The notes under the pieces are model-generated. The model saw only the letters and a list, made by a program, of their open reading frames with translations, was not told where the DNA came from and searched no databases. This document shows, piece after piece, positions 8,767 to 17,728 of a DNA stretch of 64,000 bases (positions are counted from its first letter, which is position 1; the number at the start of each line of letters is the position of its first letter). This DNA is from Endoryza sp044226045 (lineage in GTDB: Bacteria > Bacteroidota > Bacteroidia > Chitinophagales > Chitinophagaceae). The translations under genes were made by a program, and so were the position numbers. The stretch spans positions 1 to 64,000 of the forward strand of contig JBGAHR010000013.1 in the NCBI GenBank assembly GCA_044226045.1. The letters are read 5' to 3'.

Positions 8767-9430
8767 AGACGAACCACTGGCAGCAGAAGTGCTGGAAGAC
8801 TACACCAGGCAGGTGCCCTTTCTGAAATGGGTTGCCACTTGTGGCGACGCCCTCTATGCCATGGAACTGCTTCAAAAGCAAAAGATCGACCTGATATTCC
8901 TGGACATACACCTCCCGCGCCTCAAAGGTTTTGATTTTATCAGGACCCTGAAAAATCCGCCGCATATCATCATCACCTCTGCCTACCATGAATACGCACT
9001 GCAGGGATATGAATACAACGTGATTGACTACCTGCTGAAACCGGTTGAATTCAGCCGGTTCCTGGCAGCGGTAAACAAGATTCAGCAATTCTCCGCTATC
9101 ACCCACCCGGCCACCCCCGAAAATGAAGCCGCCTATTTATATTTCAATGTGAGTAAAAAGAAAGTGAAGGTGATGCTGGATGATATTCTTTATATTGAAA
9201 GCCTGAAAGAATATGTGCGCATTGTTACACGCCACAAAACCATTTTGACAAAATTTCAATTGGGGCAAATCGAAGAATTACTCACCAGAAATAACTTCAT
9301 CAGGATCCACCGATCATTTATTGTTGCCCGTAATAAAATTGAAGCGTTCAGTGCAACGGATGTGGAAATTGCCGGAAAACAGATACCCATCGGGAGAAGT
9401 TATAAGGAGCTGGTGCAATCCCTTATATGA
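8738..9430 (+). CDS. LytTR-family response regulator (second pair)
   Basis: A 230-residue receiver plus LytTR regulator. Acidic residues are in IIVEDEP, the phospho-acceptor is Asp56 in LIFLDIHLP, and DYLLKPVEF holds the conserved Lys. The LytTR domain shows YIESLKEYVRI and FIRIHRSFIVARNKI. It is the cognate partner of the overlapping kinase and a paralogue of the regulator at 4312. Its stop codon is 1 base from the end of the convergent acetyltransferase gene, so no space remains for an independent terminator. Confidence 0.9.
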   Translation: MYQYQCIIVEDEPLAAEVLEDYTRQVPFLKWVATCGDALYAMELLQKQKIDLIFLDIHLPRLKGFDFIRTLKNPPHIIITSAYHEYALQGYEYNVIDYLLKPVEFSRFLAAVNKIQQFSAITHPATPENEAAYLYFNVSKKKVKVMLDDILYIESLKEYVRIVTRHKTILTKFQLGQIEELLTRNNFIRIHRSFIVARNKIEAFSATDVEIAGKQIPIGRSYKELVQSLI

Positions 9431-9431
9431 A

Positions 9432-9953
9432 TCAGGGTTGAACCAGCTCTTTCACCATGATCCAATCTGTCTGAATGTCCTTACCCAGTACAAACTCATG
9501 TTCACCGGCTTTTTGAAAGCCCCATTTTTCGTAGAACCGGATCGCTCTTTCATTTTTTTCCCATACACCCAGCCAGATCAACTGACGCTGAAGAGAAAGA
9601 GCCAGGTCCAGGCTGGCCTGCATCAGGGCCTTTCCGATCCCTTTACCAATCACTTCCTGCGAGGCGTATATTCTTGAGATTTCCAAAGAAGTTGCCGGAA
9701 GAAATTTATCTGCCATATCGATCAGCCGGGCATAGCCAACCAGTTGATTGCTTAGCAAGGCTACCAGGAAGATGCCTTCATCGTTTTTAACCTGTGCTAT
9801 TAACCTCTCACGCGAAAACTGCTCGTCCATAAAGATTCGCATATCTTCTTCCGTATTGTATGGTGCGAAAGTGTCGAAAAAGGTTTTACGACTGATGTCG
9901 GCGATCGTTTCTGCTTCTTCGGGCATCGCCTGCCGGATAACAAGGTCTTGCAT
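9432..9953 (-). CDS. GNAT-family N-acetyltransferase
   Basis: A 173-residue acetyl-CoA-dependent acyltransferase. The acetyl-CoA pyrophosphate loop is seen in ASQEVIGKGIGKALMQ (Q/R-x2-G-x-G/A pattern), preceded by the strand ISRIYA and followed by LGVWEKNERAIRFYEKWGF, a typical GNAT motif B. The N-terminus (LVIRQAMPEEAETIADISRKTF) also fits. The substrate cannot be deduced; a small molecule or protein amine is possible. A TAnnTTTG box lies 4 bases before its ATG, so the transcript may be leaderless. Confidence 0.85.
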   Translation of the reverse strand: MQDLVIRQAMPEEAETIADISRKTFFDTFAPYNTEEDMRIFMDEQFSRERLIAQVKNDEGIFLVALLSNQLVGYARLIDMADKFLPATSLEISRIYASQEVIGKGIGKALMQASLDLALSLQRQLIWLGVWEKNERAIRFYEKWGFQKAGEHEFVLGKDIQTDWIMVKELVQP

Positions 9954-9957
9954 TTTA

Positions 9958-9965
9958 CAAAAATA
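9958..9965 (-). promoter_or_regulatory. -7 box of the GNAT gene
   Basis: TATTTTTG on the minus strand is an exact TAnnTTTG match, only 4 bases before the ATG. No TTG at the proper distance upstream was found, so only the -7 element is supported. Confidence 0.45.
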
Positions 9966-10016
9966 CAGGGCTGGTTAATAGGTACCCGGGCAATCTTTAC
10001 AGAAGGCCGTATTTCT

Positions 10017-11033
10017 TTACCATACATTCTTGGGACACCAGTCGCCATACTTGTTTCCAAGGAGGAAGCCAATCATGATCTCATGGGTTCCCTTACTAAA
10101 GGTATTCAGGTTGGAAGTGGTATAATCATAAGAGTACCCCACATTGATGGCATTTGAAATATTCATACCCACCATGGCTGCCAGTCCGTCTTTTAACCGG
10201 TAGCTGGCTCCGATCCAGGCAACATCCTGGTATTGCAATTTGAGGTTGAGGTCAAACTGTACGGGTTGAGGTTTGATATACTTTAGCATGACCGAAGGGA
10301 TCAGGTTGAAATCTTCTCCCAGCATTAACCGGTAACCGGCGGTTGCGAACAGGTGAGGAACTATTTTTCCATCGGTGGTGCGAATTACACTGTCACTAAA
10401 CTCCAGTTTCTGCGGTATGATTTGCTGGGCAGATAAACCGGCAAAGAAGTCGGCTGAATAAAGGTAAACGCCCGCTGTAAAATCGGGCTTGAGCTTATTG
10501 ATGATGCCACTGGTATACACCGCCGGGTCAACAGGAACATTGATGAAATTCAGTTTGCTGGTGTTAAGGCTTACATTCGTAAAGCCCGCGCCGAAACCCG
10601 CCGCCAGACTGGTACGTGGTCCGATACCGATATGATACGCATAAGTAGCGTATGCTGAAAAATTATTGATCAATGTACGATCGTTGATAATCTGCAGGCC
10701 AATTCCATGATGAGGTTCGGCTGCGGTATATTCTTCCCAATAACTTTTACCGCGCGGGTTCTCCCCCGGCACCCGGTAAGAAGTGGCGGAAGTGCGATAG
10801 TCTTTTTTTCCGAGCGGAGCATGAATAGTAAAATAAGTTGTAACGGGTGCATCATCAATTCCCACCCATTGATGGCGGTGACTCAGTTTGATATCTACAT
10901 AATTCTCGATTCCCGTCAATGCCGGGTTAATGATATATTGATTCAATATATACTGAGTATAATGTGGCTTTTGCTGAGCCGTCACGGCTGAGATCGTCAT
11001 CACAAAAAAGCCGGCAAGAAAAAACTTCTTCAT
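10017..11033 (-). CDS. PorP/SprF-family type IX secretion outer-membrane protein
   Basis: A 338-residue beta-barrel of the PorP/SprF family. It has a signal peptide (MKKFFLAGFFVMTISAVTAQ) and the family hallmark PHYTQYILNQYIINPALTG, followed by HRHQWVGI. SprF-like proteins are required for export of specific T9SS cargo with type B C-terminal domains, and are usually encoded next to it. Here the gene lies 87 bases downstream of a large protein with exactly such a domain, so the two probably form a cargo-partner operon. The called start is the ATG at the signal peptide. Confidence 0.92.
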   Translation of the reverse strand: MKKFFLAGFFVMTISAVTAQQKPHYTQYILNQYIINPALTGIENYVDIKLSHRHQWVGIDDAPVTTYFTIHAPLGKKDYRTSATSYRVPGENPRGKSYWEEYTAAEPHHGIGLQIINDRTLINNFSAYATYAYHIGIGPRTSLAAGFGAGFTNVSLNTSKLNFINVPVDPAVYTSGIINKLKPDFTAGVYLYSADFFAGLSAQQIIPQKLEFSDSVIRTTDGKIVPHLFATAGYRLMLGEDFNLIPSVMLKYIKPQPVQFDLNLKLQYQDVAWIGASYRLKDGLAAMVGMNISNAINVGYSYDYTTSNLNTFSKGTHEIMIGFLLGNKYGDWCPKNVW

Positions 11034-11120
11034 AATCGTTTTAGTTTGGTCGGTACGGTCTCACACAGTCAGACAAAGGATATGGATCGGTTGCTGCCCC
11101 CCGGGCTGTTAAAATCGCAT

Positions 11121-14100
11121 TTAGCGAATGATCGTCACGGAGCCCTTCATGGGCGCCCTTCCGTTCTTGGGATTGATAATCCAGTAATACGTGGCAACCG
11201 GCAATGCAGAGCCATTATATGTTCCATCCCACGGTTTTCCATAACCTGTTGAATGGAAAACCAGTTGACCATACCGGTTATACACCTCCACTACGCAACC
11301 CGGGTATGAATCCAGGTGTTCAATAATCCAGGTATCGTTGATACCGTCGCCATTGGGGGTAAATGCGTTGGGTATCTTCGGAGTCTTCAGCACTTTTACA
11401 AAAACATCGTCCCTGTTTACGCAGCCATCTGCGCTGGTAGCCGTAAGCCTGTAAGTTATGTCTTCTATCGGAGACGCTTTTGGATTTACTGCTTTTGTAT
11501 TGTCCAGCCCGGTGGGAGGTGTCCAAAGCAAGTCGAGTGAATTGCCCGTAGCCTTTGCCTGAATAATAATGTATCCACCTTCGAGCACTACCCTGTCCGG
11601 ACCAGCGTCAACGATCGGGGTCGGGTTCACCCGAACAGACTGTTCGGCAAAACTGCTGCATCCATTGGCGGCCGAAAAAGTATAACGGATGGTACGAATA
11701 CCTGGTTTGGCCAGTGACGGATCAAACAATCCACCGGGATTCACAATTCCTTGTCCGGAAAAAGTGCCAGTTCCGGTAAAGCCAGCGGTTTCCCTGGCCG
11801 CCGTAATCTGAAAAGGCGTTACTTCTTCACATACCGGGCTTATAGGATCAAACTGAATAATCGGACTGGCATTGACAACCACATCTTTTGTGATTTCATT
11901 GATACAATTGATTCCCGAATAGGCCACGTAACGCACCCGGAAAGTCTTGGTAGCAGGATTACCAAATACAGGATACTGATGAGTATACACCTGCCCGGCA
12001 ACCGGGTTCTCTTCCACTGTTTTGGCGGTTGGATCATTGTTATAATCCCAATACACTTCCACTTTTACAATGGAGCCGAAATCAACCGTGGAAGCATCTT
12101 TTATGGAAACAGGAATATTTGAACAAAGCGAAGAGGTATTATTCACCGCAAAATTGGCTATTGGAATCGATCCGTTAACAGTAAAACCGGTGGACGAGGC
12201 CTGGTAACATCCGTCCTTCGAAGTTACACCCAGGCCGATGGTATAGTTACCTACCGCAGTGAACTTATGTTGTGGATTTTGCTGCGTGGAAGTATTGGGA
12301 TTACCGGCATTGGCATTGGCATCTCCAAAATTCCACAAATAGGTAAACTGCGATTCGGAATGATCGCTGATGGTACTGCTGTCAGTAAACGACGCAAAGG
12401 GGTCTGCCAGGCATACCTCAGGCGTTCCAAATTTCACTTCGGGTAGCGGATGAACAGCGATCTGCCGGGTAAACGTTTCGCTGGTACACCCCTTTGTACT
12501 TTTTACGGTCAGCGATACCGGCACATTACCCACAGTTGAATAAATAGTAGCCGGATTCTGCAACACGGATGAGTTCCCATTACCGAATGTCCAGTTCCAG
12601 TTGTTGACCGTTCCATCAGCAGATGTTGACTGATCCGCAAATCCTACCTGGTTCGTTACGCAACTCGTGGTTGATAAATTAAAGGCGGCGATTGGCAAGG
12701 CATTAATATAAACCGTTTGAATAACCGTATCGGAGAGACAACCGCCGGGGTTATCGCCATTTACCGCAGCCTTGACGGTATGAACTCCCGTCGTGGCAAA
12801 TGCATAATAAATGACTAACGAATCTAACGGAACTGCGAGCGTTCCCGCCATGGCTCCTTCGTTACCCCAGGTGACCTGGAAAGATTTGATACGTTGACCA
12901 GAAGGATTATTGATACGCAGTACCAGCCTGACCGAATCCCCCAGACATTTTTCCGGTGTTACGGTGGCTGTGAGCTTTGGTTGCGGATAAATGGTGTTGA
13001 ACAATTTCAAGGTATCCGACACGCAGCTATGGGAAGATGTGACTGTCAATCGAACATTAAATGGACCGGCGTTTGAATACGGGTGAAGCGGGTCTTTAAG
13101 CGTGGAAGTCTGACCGTCTCCAAAATCCCATGCATAAACAAACTGTGCCTGGCTGCCATCCGCAATCGTTGATAAATCGGTAAACTGTGCGCTGAGCGGC
13201 AGGCAGACAGTGGGCAGGGAGAAATTCACTGCAGGCTTAGGATACACAATGACCGGCTTACTGAAAACAAAACTGCGGCATCCGGTATTGCTTTCCACTT
13301 CCAGGGAAACAGTATACGTCCCGGCAGCAGTATAGGTATGTTGAACGGCATTTCCGTTGCTGGCATTGATCACTACACCATCCCCAAAATCCCATTTCCA
13401 TTTAACCAGGGTACCGGAGGGAGCTATGGATCCATCAGTGAAGGTGATTGCATTCTTTTCACAAGTTACCGCTGAGACCGCGAATGACGCCACCGGCGGA
13501 TCGGTAATCGGAATAACCTTGCTGACTGTGTCGGACAAACACCCGATGTCTGTGATGGCCGAATGTTTTACTGTCAAATTCCCCGGCGCCTTGAAAAGAT
13601 GTTTCAGCGTATTACCATTGCCCAGTGTTCCATCCCCAAAATCCCAGGACCATTTAATAAGGGACCTGCCCAATCCATTCGTATTATCCTGGAAGGTTAC
13701 GCTGTCCGTCACGCAGCCGGTATGTGTAAATGAAAAATCCGCGATCGGCCGGTCAAAAATCTGTAGCGTGTATTCGATCTCCTGCAATCCACTGCATCCG
13801 TCGGTGGTGGGGTTGACTGCCTGGACAGAAATAGGGTAACTGCCGGTATTGGGAATACTGTAAATTTTATCCATCCGGTATCGGTAAAGGGTTCTTCCAT
13901 TGATTACCCAGCTTGAATCATACACCGGGGTGGCAATGGTGGTATCGGGAAACAGTCCACCAAACTTCCAGGTAATGGTTGTTGGTTGATAGGGAAAGGT
14001 CATCGCAAACTTGAAAGGCGAACCTTTACATCCCGCCGGGAAATTCACTACGCCGTATTCATTAGAAATGCTCACAAACTGGTAAAGGTCTTTGAGATTG

Positions 14101-15437
14101 GTGCCTGCCGAATAACCATAGGATTCCGTTGTACCAAATCCGTAGGCAATCGCATTGAAGGGCGTATCACAGATGACAGTGTGGGCTCCGCGGGATACCT
14201 GGATACGGGCGTAGGAATAGCCAGGAATATTGGGGTGTGTGGTAAAATTGGCCGCGTAACCAATGCCATCTATTTTAAAAGAGTTGATAGCGCCCGGTGA
14301 GGTTTTAACCACCGCATTGATAAAATGCTGGCTGATGTTTGTATTGGCAGCCGGTTGCATGGAGTTAAGCGTAACGGAACTGATGGTTTGTTCAACCGGG
14401 TTGAGGTAGATCATTTCCGGATCACCTATCCCGCTATTGCCGGAGGTTCCCTGCGAAGGGAAATACTGCGCTACCATGATCGGCATATCCGATTCGATCA
14501 ATTGTGGCTGATTGGTAGAAGGCAGCGTTGTATACTGGTCTGCCGTAAATATCGCATTTGGCAACACCACGCCATTCAGTTTCACCACCGCATCCGGCTG
14601 TGATTTGAAAATCCGGAACATATTATACTGCCCCGAAGGATTGGACGTATTGATACTCGGCACTGTAACATAAGTCTTGCCCCAGGTACTCGTTGGATAC
14701 ATCTGCTGATAGAGATTATCTGACGAATTATTACTGCCCACCGCGTTGATGTTGATCTTGCCGCTTCCGTTGAAAACTGCTATCCTTTTACAACCTGATC
14801 CATTATTGATCGACCGGATGGAAGAACCGGTAAGGTCAATATTAGATAATACCTGGTATATCTGCCCCTGGTTGAGGTTGACGGTAAATGGAACGCCGGC
14901 CGCACGACCTCCCCGGGTTAGCTGGGAAGGAATGATCTCAACGGTGGTGGTTCCGGTATCGGTCGCCAGCGCGAAAAAGTAGGAAAACGAATTAGGCTCG
15001 TTGGAAAGCTGGGTGTAGTTGATAGAATAATAATCACGGCCCAGGGTGGCGGTAGGTAAACAAAGGGTGGCGCCGGAAATATTACTTACATAAATAAAGC
15101 TGTACACGACCACCGGCTTTTGGGCAGTCACATGAATGCCATGATTGAACAACCCCTCATCACTCAGGGCTGCTCCCCGCGGAATCGCCAACGTGACGAT
15201 CTGGTTGGCTGTAACAGAAAAGTTTTGTGAGAACCCGATACTGGCGATTTCCACCTTACCGGTAGTATTGACATCTGATGTTATATAAAGCTCCATTGTT
15301 TCAGCCACTCCGCCGCCGAACATCCTGACATGATTTCCGTATCCGATCCAGAAATCTTTGCCTTTGTTGGTGAAATCCTGGGAATGGGAAAAAAGGAATA
15401 CCCCCGAAAAAAAGATAAGCAGCAGAAGTTTTCTCAT
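11121..15437 (-). CDS. Giant surface protein: IgGFc-binding-like, PKD repeats, T9SS type B (CHU_C) C-terminal domain
   Basis: A 1438-residue secreted protein. After the signal peptide (MRKLLLLIFFSGVFLFSHSQ) comes DFTNKGKDFWIGYGNH, the start of an IgGFc_binding-like N-terminal region (about 20-430). Several PKD-like domains follow, marked by WSWDFGDG, WKWDFGDG, YAWDFGDG, WNWTFGNG and YLWNFGD. The last 85 or so residues carry IPNAFTPNGDGINDTW, VEVYNRYGQLVF and PWDGTYNG, the gliding-motility-associated type B sorting domain. It should be exported by the type IX system and displayed on or released from the cell surface, probably as an adhesin. The PorP/SprF gene directly downstream is its likely export partner. 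Confidence 0.93.
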   Translation of the reverse strand: MRKLLLLIFFSGVFLFSHSQDFTNKGKDFWIGYGNHVRMFGGGVAETMELYITSDVNTTGKVEIASIGFSQNFSVTANQIVTLAIPRGAALSDEGLFNHGIHVTAQKPVVVYSFIYVSNISGATLCLPTATLGRDYYSINYTQLSNEPNSFSYFFALATDTGTTTVEIIPSQLTRGGRAAGVPFTVNLNQGQIYQVLSNIDLTGSSIRSINNGSGCKRIAVFNGSGKININAVGSNNSSDNLYQQMYPTSTWGKTYVTVPSINTSNPSGQYNMFRIFKSQPDAVVKLNGVVLPNAIFTADQYTTLPSTNQPQLIESDMPIMVAQYFPSQGTSGNSGIGDPEMIYLNPVEQTISSVTLNSMQPAANTNISQHFINAVVKTSPGAINSFKIDGIGYAANFTTHPNIPGYSYARIQVSRGAHTVICDTPFNAIAYGFGTTESYGYSAGTNLKDLYQFVSISNEYGVVNFPAGCKGSPFKFAMTFPYQPTTITWKFGGLFPDTTIATPVYDSSWVINGRTLYRYRMDKIYSIPNTGSYPISVQAVNPTTDGCSGLQEIEYTLQIFDRPIADFSFTHTGCVTDSVTFQDNTNGLGRSLIKWSWDFGDGTLGNGNTLKHLFKAPGNLTVKHSAITDIGCLSDTVSKVIPITDPPVASFAVSAVTCEKNAITFTDGSIAPSGTLVKWKWDFGDGVVINASNGNAVQHTYTAAGTYTVSLEVESNTGCRSFVFSKPVIVYPKPAVNFSLPTVCLPLSAQFTDLSTIADGSQAQFVYAWDFGDGQTSTLKDPLHPYSNAGPFNVRLTVTSSHSCVSDTLKLFNTIYPQPKLTATVTPEKCLGDSVRLVLRINNPSGQRIKSFQVTWGNEGAMAGTLAVPLDSLVIYYAFATTGVHTVKAAVNGDNPGGCLSDTVIQTVYINALPIAAFNLSTTSCVTNQVGFADQSTSADGTVNNWNWTFGNGNSSVLQNPATIYSTVGNVPVSLTVKSTKGCTSETFTRQIAVHPLPEVKFGTPEVCLADPFASFTDSSTISDHSESQFTYLWNFGDANANAGNPNTSTQQNPQHKFTAVGNYTIGLGVTSKDGCYQASSTGFTVNGSIPIANFAVNNTSSLCSNIPVSIKDASTVDFGSIVKVEVYWDYNNDPTAKTVEENPVAGQVYTHQYPVFGNPATKTFRVRYVAYSGINCINEITKDVVVNASPIIQFDPISPVCEEVTPFQITAARETAGFTGTGTFSGQGIVNPGGLFDPSLAKPGIRTIRYTFSAANGCSSFAEQSVRVNPTPIVDAGPDRVVLEGGYIIIQAKATGNSLDLLWTPPTGLDNTKAVNPKASPIEDITYRLTATSADGCVNRDDVFVKVLKTPKIPNAFTPNGDGINDTWIIEHLDSYPGCVVEVYNRYGQLVFHSTGYGKPWDGTYNGSALPVATYYWIINPKNGRAPMKGSVTIIR

Positions 15438-16049
15438 TAAAGCGGTTTGAAAATTTTCGGGGAACGATGCGTTGACAAGATAACCAAATCACTTCAAAAC
15501 AGAAAGCAGGTACACCCGGGGTTAACGGGTAATTTTCATCCCCCCTCATTTCTCTTCACCTGATCTGCAAAAAATACGATCGCCCCAAACAGCTCGTTGG
15601 GATGACGACAAAAATTACCCTCCCCTGATCTAAAATTAAATTTGAATTAAGCCTCATTGAATACTATCTCATTAAATAAAATTAATATTCGATATTATTA
15701 TTCAATTTTTATACCATATAACATCCATTATTAATTATAAATCAATTATTTAAACTTAATATTTAACGAAAACAAGTCTCTGTTAGTTTCAACCCCGCAT
15801 TTTGAGGTATTTTTTCCATTTTTCTAATGAGTTTATGGCTTAATAAATAACAGTTAAATTGAATTATACTTTTAATATCATTTAATTGTTTATTTTTTTT
15901 AATGCTAAGAATAGTGACACTTGAAAATGTTGATTTTAGATGCCTCTAAAACACAATTTAATAAAATTATTAGCTAAAGTTTTTGTGGCATTACAGATAA
16001 GTTTTAGCTCTCCCGTTTTTACCGGTATCTTCGAATCAAATCAGATAAT
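15438..16049. other. Long AT-rich intergenic region between divergent genes
   Basis: No gene is seen. From about 15640 to 16010 the sequence is strongly AT-rich, in contrast to its neighbours, with many TTAAT/ATTAAT runs. It separates the giant surface-protein gene (minus) from the LEA2 lipoprotein gene (plus). A TATCTTCG box (7 of 8 consensus positions) at 16026-16033 could drive the LEA2 gene. The region could hold regulatory sites or be a horizontally acquired or relaxed spacer; none of these is proven. Confidence 0.5.
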
Positions 16050-16502
16050 ATGAAGAGATGGTTGGGCCCTACCCTGCTAATGCTGGTGTTCTTATCGTGT
16101 AAAACAAAGCCGTTGGAGTACCTAAGCTTCGATCGGTTCAAGGTGGCCAAACTGGGCTTTCCAAATTCTGTAATCAGTCTCGATGTGACTACCTACAACC
16201 CGAATAACTTCGGGCTTAAACTGACCTCGCTGCAGAGCGATGTTTTCGTAAACAAGGAGTTTTTGGGAAAAGCATTTATTGATTCAACGGTACTGGTGCC
16301 GGGAAAAGACACATTCGTGATACCTGTCAAAATGGACGTAAAAATGGGTGGAACGATGAACAGTATTTTGCAGCTGATCTCCAGCAAGGCAGACAGCACC
16401 GTGCTGGACATACGCCTGGATGGAAAGGCCCAGGTCAGAAAAAGTGGTATCCAGTTGAGCTACCCGATCCAGTATGAGGACCGTAAAACGATTCGATTTT
16501 AG
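16050..16502 (+). CDS. LEA type 2 (WHy-domain) family lipoprotein
   Basis: A 150-residue predicted lipoprotein: a short hydrophobic leader ends in a lipobox-like LVFLSC, giving a lipidated Cys near position 17. The mature part resembles the LEA_2/WHy fold: DVTTYNPNNFGLKLTSLQSDVFVNKEFLGKA matches the typical 'hN.Np.........hhh...hG' pattern of these beta-sandwich proteins. In bacteria they are envelope proteins of uncertain function, related by fold to desiccation-response proteins. It ends about 10 bases before a strong hairpin shared with the convergent HMA gene. Confidence 0.72.
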   Translation: MKRWLGPTLLMLVFLSCKTKPLEYLSFDRFKVAKLGFPNSVISLDVTTYNPNNFGLKLTSLQSDVFVNKEFLGKAFIDSTVLVPGKDTFVIPVKMDVKMGGTMNSILQLISSKADSTVLDIRLDGKAQVRKSGIQLSYPIQYEDRKTIRF

Positions 16503-16504
16503 GC

Positions 16505-16533
16505 CCAAAAAAAATCCCGCCGGTGGCGGGATT
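16505..16533 (-). terminator. Intrinsic terminator of the HMA gene
   Basis: A perfect 9-bp stem AATCCCGCC (16513-16521) / GGCGGGATT (16525-16533) with a 3-base loop. On the minus strand it is followed by a run of T, placing it 20 bases after the HMA gene stop. It also sits just after the plus-strand LEA2 stop. Confidence 0.85.
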
Positions 16534-16553
16534 CGCAATATGAATGAGATCGG

Positions 16554-16916
16554 TTAGTCCTTTTTACCTCCCCCATCTTCCGGCTTTTTGCAGCACTTGG
16601 GGAGTTTTTTATAGGCCTCCGGTTCGGCTTTCACATCATCAGCATCATAGCCGTTGTTGGCGATCATCGCCTTTATTTCTTCAATATTCAAACGCTCGGT
16701 TACGAAGGTTACCTTGGTTCTTTTGTTCTTGTAATCCACTACTACTTTCTGTATACCGATCTCCCGACTGAGATAGTCTTCTATTCGCTTCTTGCACTGT
16801 TCGCACTGAACGGTGGGTGTTTGGATGGTAACGGTTTGAACAGCCTTTTTGGCCTGGGAATACCCGGCCAGCACAAACAAAAACAAACTGCAAACCAGCA
16901 AGCTGATTTTTTTCAT
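16554..16916 (-). CDS. Exported heavy-metal-associated (HMA) domain protein
   Basis: A 120-residue protein with a signal peptide (MKKISLLVCSLFLFVLAGYS) and one HMA/CopZ-like ferredoxin fold. The metal-binding CxxC is in VQCEQCKKRIEDYL, and IQKVVVDYKNKRTKVTF is the conserved second half. The tail is lysine- and glycine-rich with a Cys pair (LPKCCKKPEDGGG), potentially a further metal ligand. Cytoplasmic copper chaperones lack such a leader, so it acts outside the inner membrane; copper or another soft metal is the probable ligand. ATG 16916 was used because upstream codons do not look like protein. It lies 73 bases after pyrE. Confidence 0.8.
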   Translation of the reverse strand: MKKISLLVCSLFLFVLAGYSQAKKAVQTVTIQTPTVQCEQCKKRIEDYLSREIGIQKVVVDYKNKRTKVTFVTERLNIEEIKAMIANNGYDADDVKAEPEAYKKLPKCCKKPEDGGGKKD

Positions 16917-16989
16917 ACAATGTAGATTTCTCCAAAAATAACCTCTTGACGGCGTTTTTGAAAGACCTGAAGCGCTATTTAGGTTTTTC

Positions 16990-17628
16990 CTATGACCCAA
17001 TTCCTTTCCAATTTGCCGGATCTTCCTTCCATTTCAGGATAACCGACTGTAAATCCGCGGAAATCAGGCCCTTTTCGATGGCCAGATCGATGAGTACGGG
17101 AAAATTGGTGAGCGAATAATAAGGCAGTTGATATTTGGCAAATGCCTCCGCGGCCACGGGAAAGCCATAAGTGAAGATTGAAACCATCCCGATCACTTCC
17201 ATTCCGGCCTCCCTGATTACATCCACCACCTGAAGGCTGCTCTTGCCGGTTGAAACAAGGTCTTCCACTACCACTACTTTCTGCCCCTTTTCATAAAAAC
17301 CTTCAATCTGGTTACCCAGTCCATGTTCCTTTGGCTTTGGTCGCACATATATATAGGGCAATTTCAGCTGATCGGCTGCCATTGCTCCCCATGCGATCCC
17401 GGCTGTTGCCACTCCGGCCAGCAATTGGGCTTCGGGAAATTGTTCAAAAATGACATTACACATTTCTGACTTTACAAAATCCCGTATATAAGGGAAGGAA
17501 AGCGCCTTTCTGTTATCACAATAAATCGGACTTTTCCATCCACTGGCCCAGGTAAAGGGCTGCTGTGGATTCAATTTTATAGCATTAATTTGTAGTAGCT
17601 TCTCTGCTACTGCTTTTTCGTTTGTCAT
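16990..17628 (-). CDS. pyrE: Orotate phosphoribosyltransferase
   Basis: A 212-residue type I phosphoribosyltransferase that converts orotate and PRPP to orotidine 5'-phosphate in pyrimidine synthesis. The PRPP-binding motif VVVVEDLVSTGKSS is at about 118-131. The orotate/PRPP segment around WKSPIYCDNR and the flexible-loop region RPKPKEHGLGNQIEG are typical of OPRT. Other pyrimidine genes (pyrB, pyrR) lie 1.5-3.5 kb away in the same orientation but are separated by convergent genes, so this is a different transcription unit. Confidence 0.95.
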   Translation of the reverse strand: MTNEKAVAEKLLQINAIKLNPQQPFTWASGWKSPIYCDNRKALSFPYIRDFVKSEMCNVIFEQFPEAQLLAGVATAGIAWGAMAADQLKLPYIYVRPKPKEHGLGNQIEGFYEKGQKVVVVEDLVSTGKSSLQVVDVIREAGMEVIGMVSIFTYGFPVAAEAFAKYQLPYYSLTNFPVLIDLAIEKGLISADLQSVILKWKEDPANWKGIGS

Positions 17629-17728
17629 AATCGCGAAAGTAAAGAAAAGAAGAGTTTTCTCGCGGCTGCCAGGTTGTGGCCCCGGGTTCTGTTAATAAAA
17701 TTGTATAGCTCACATTCACTATTGCCCC

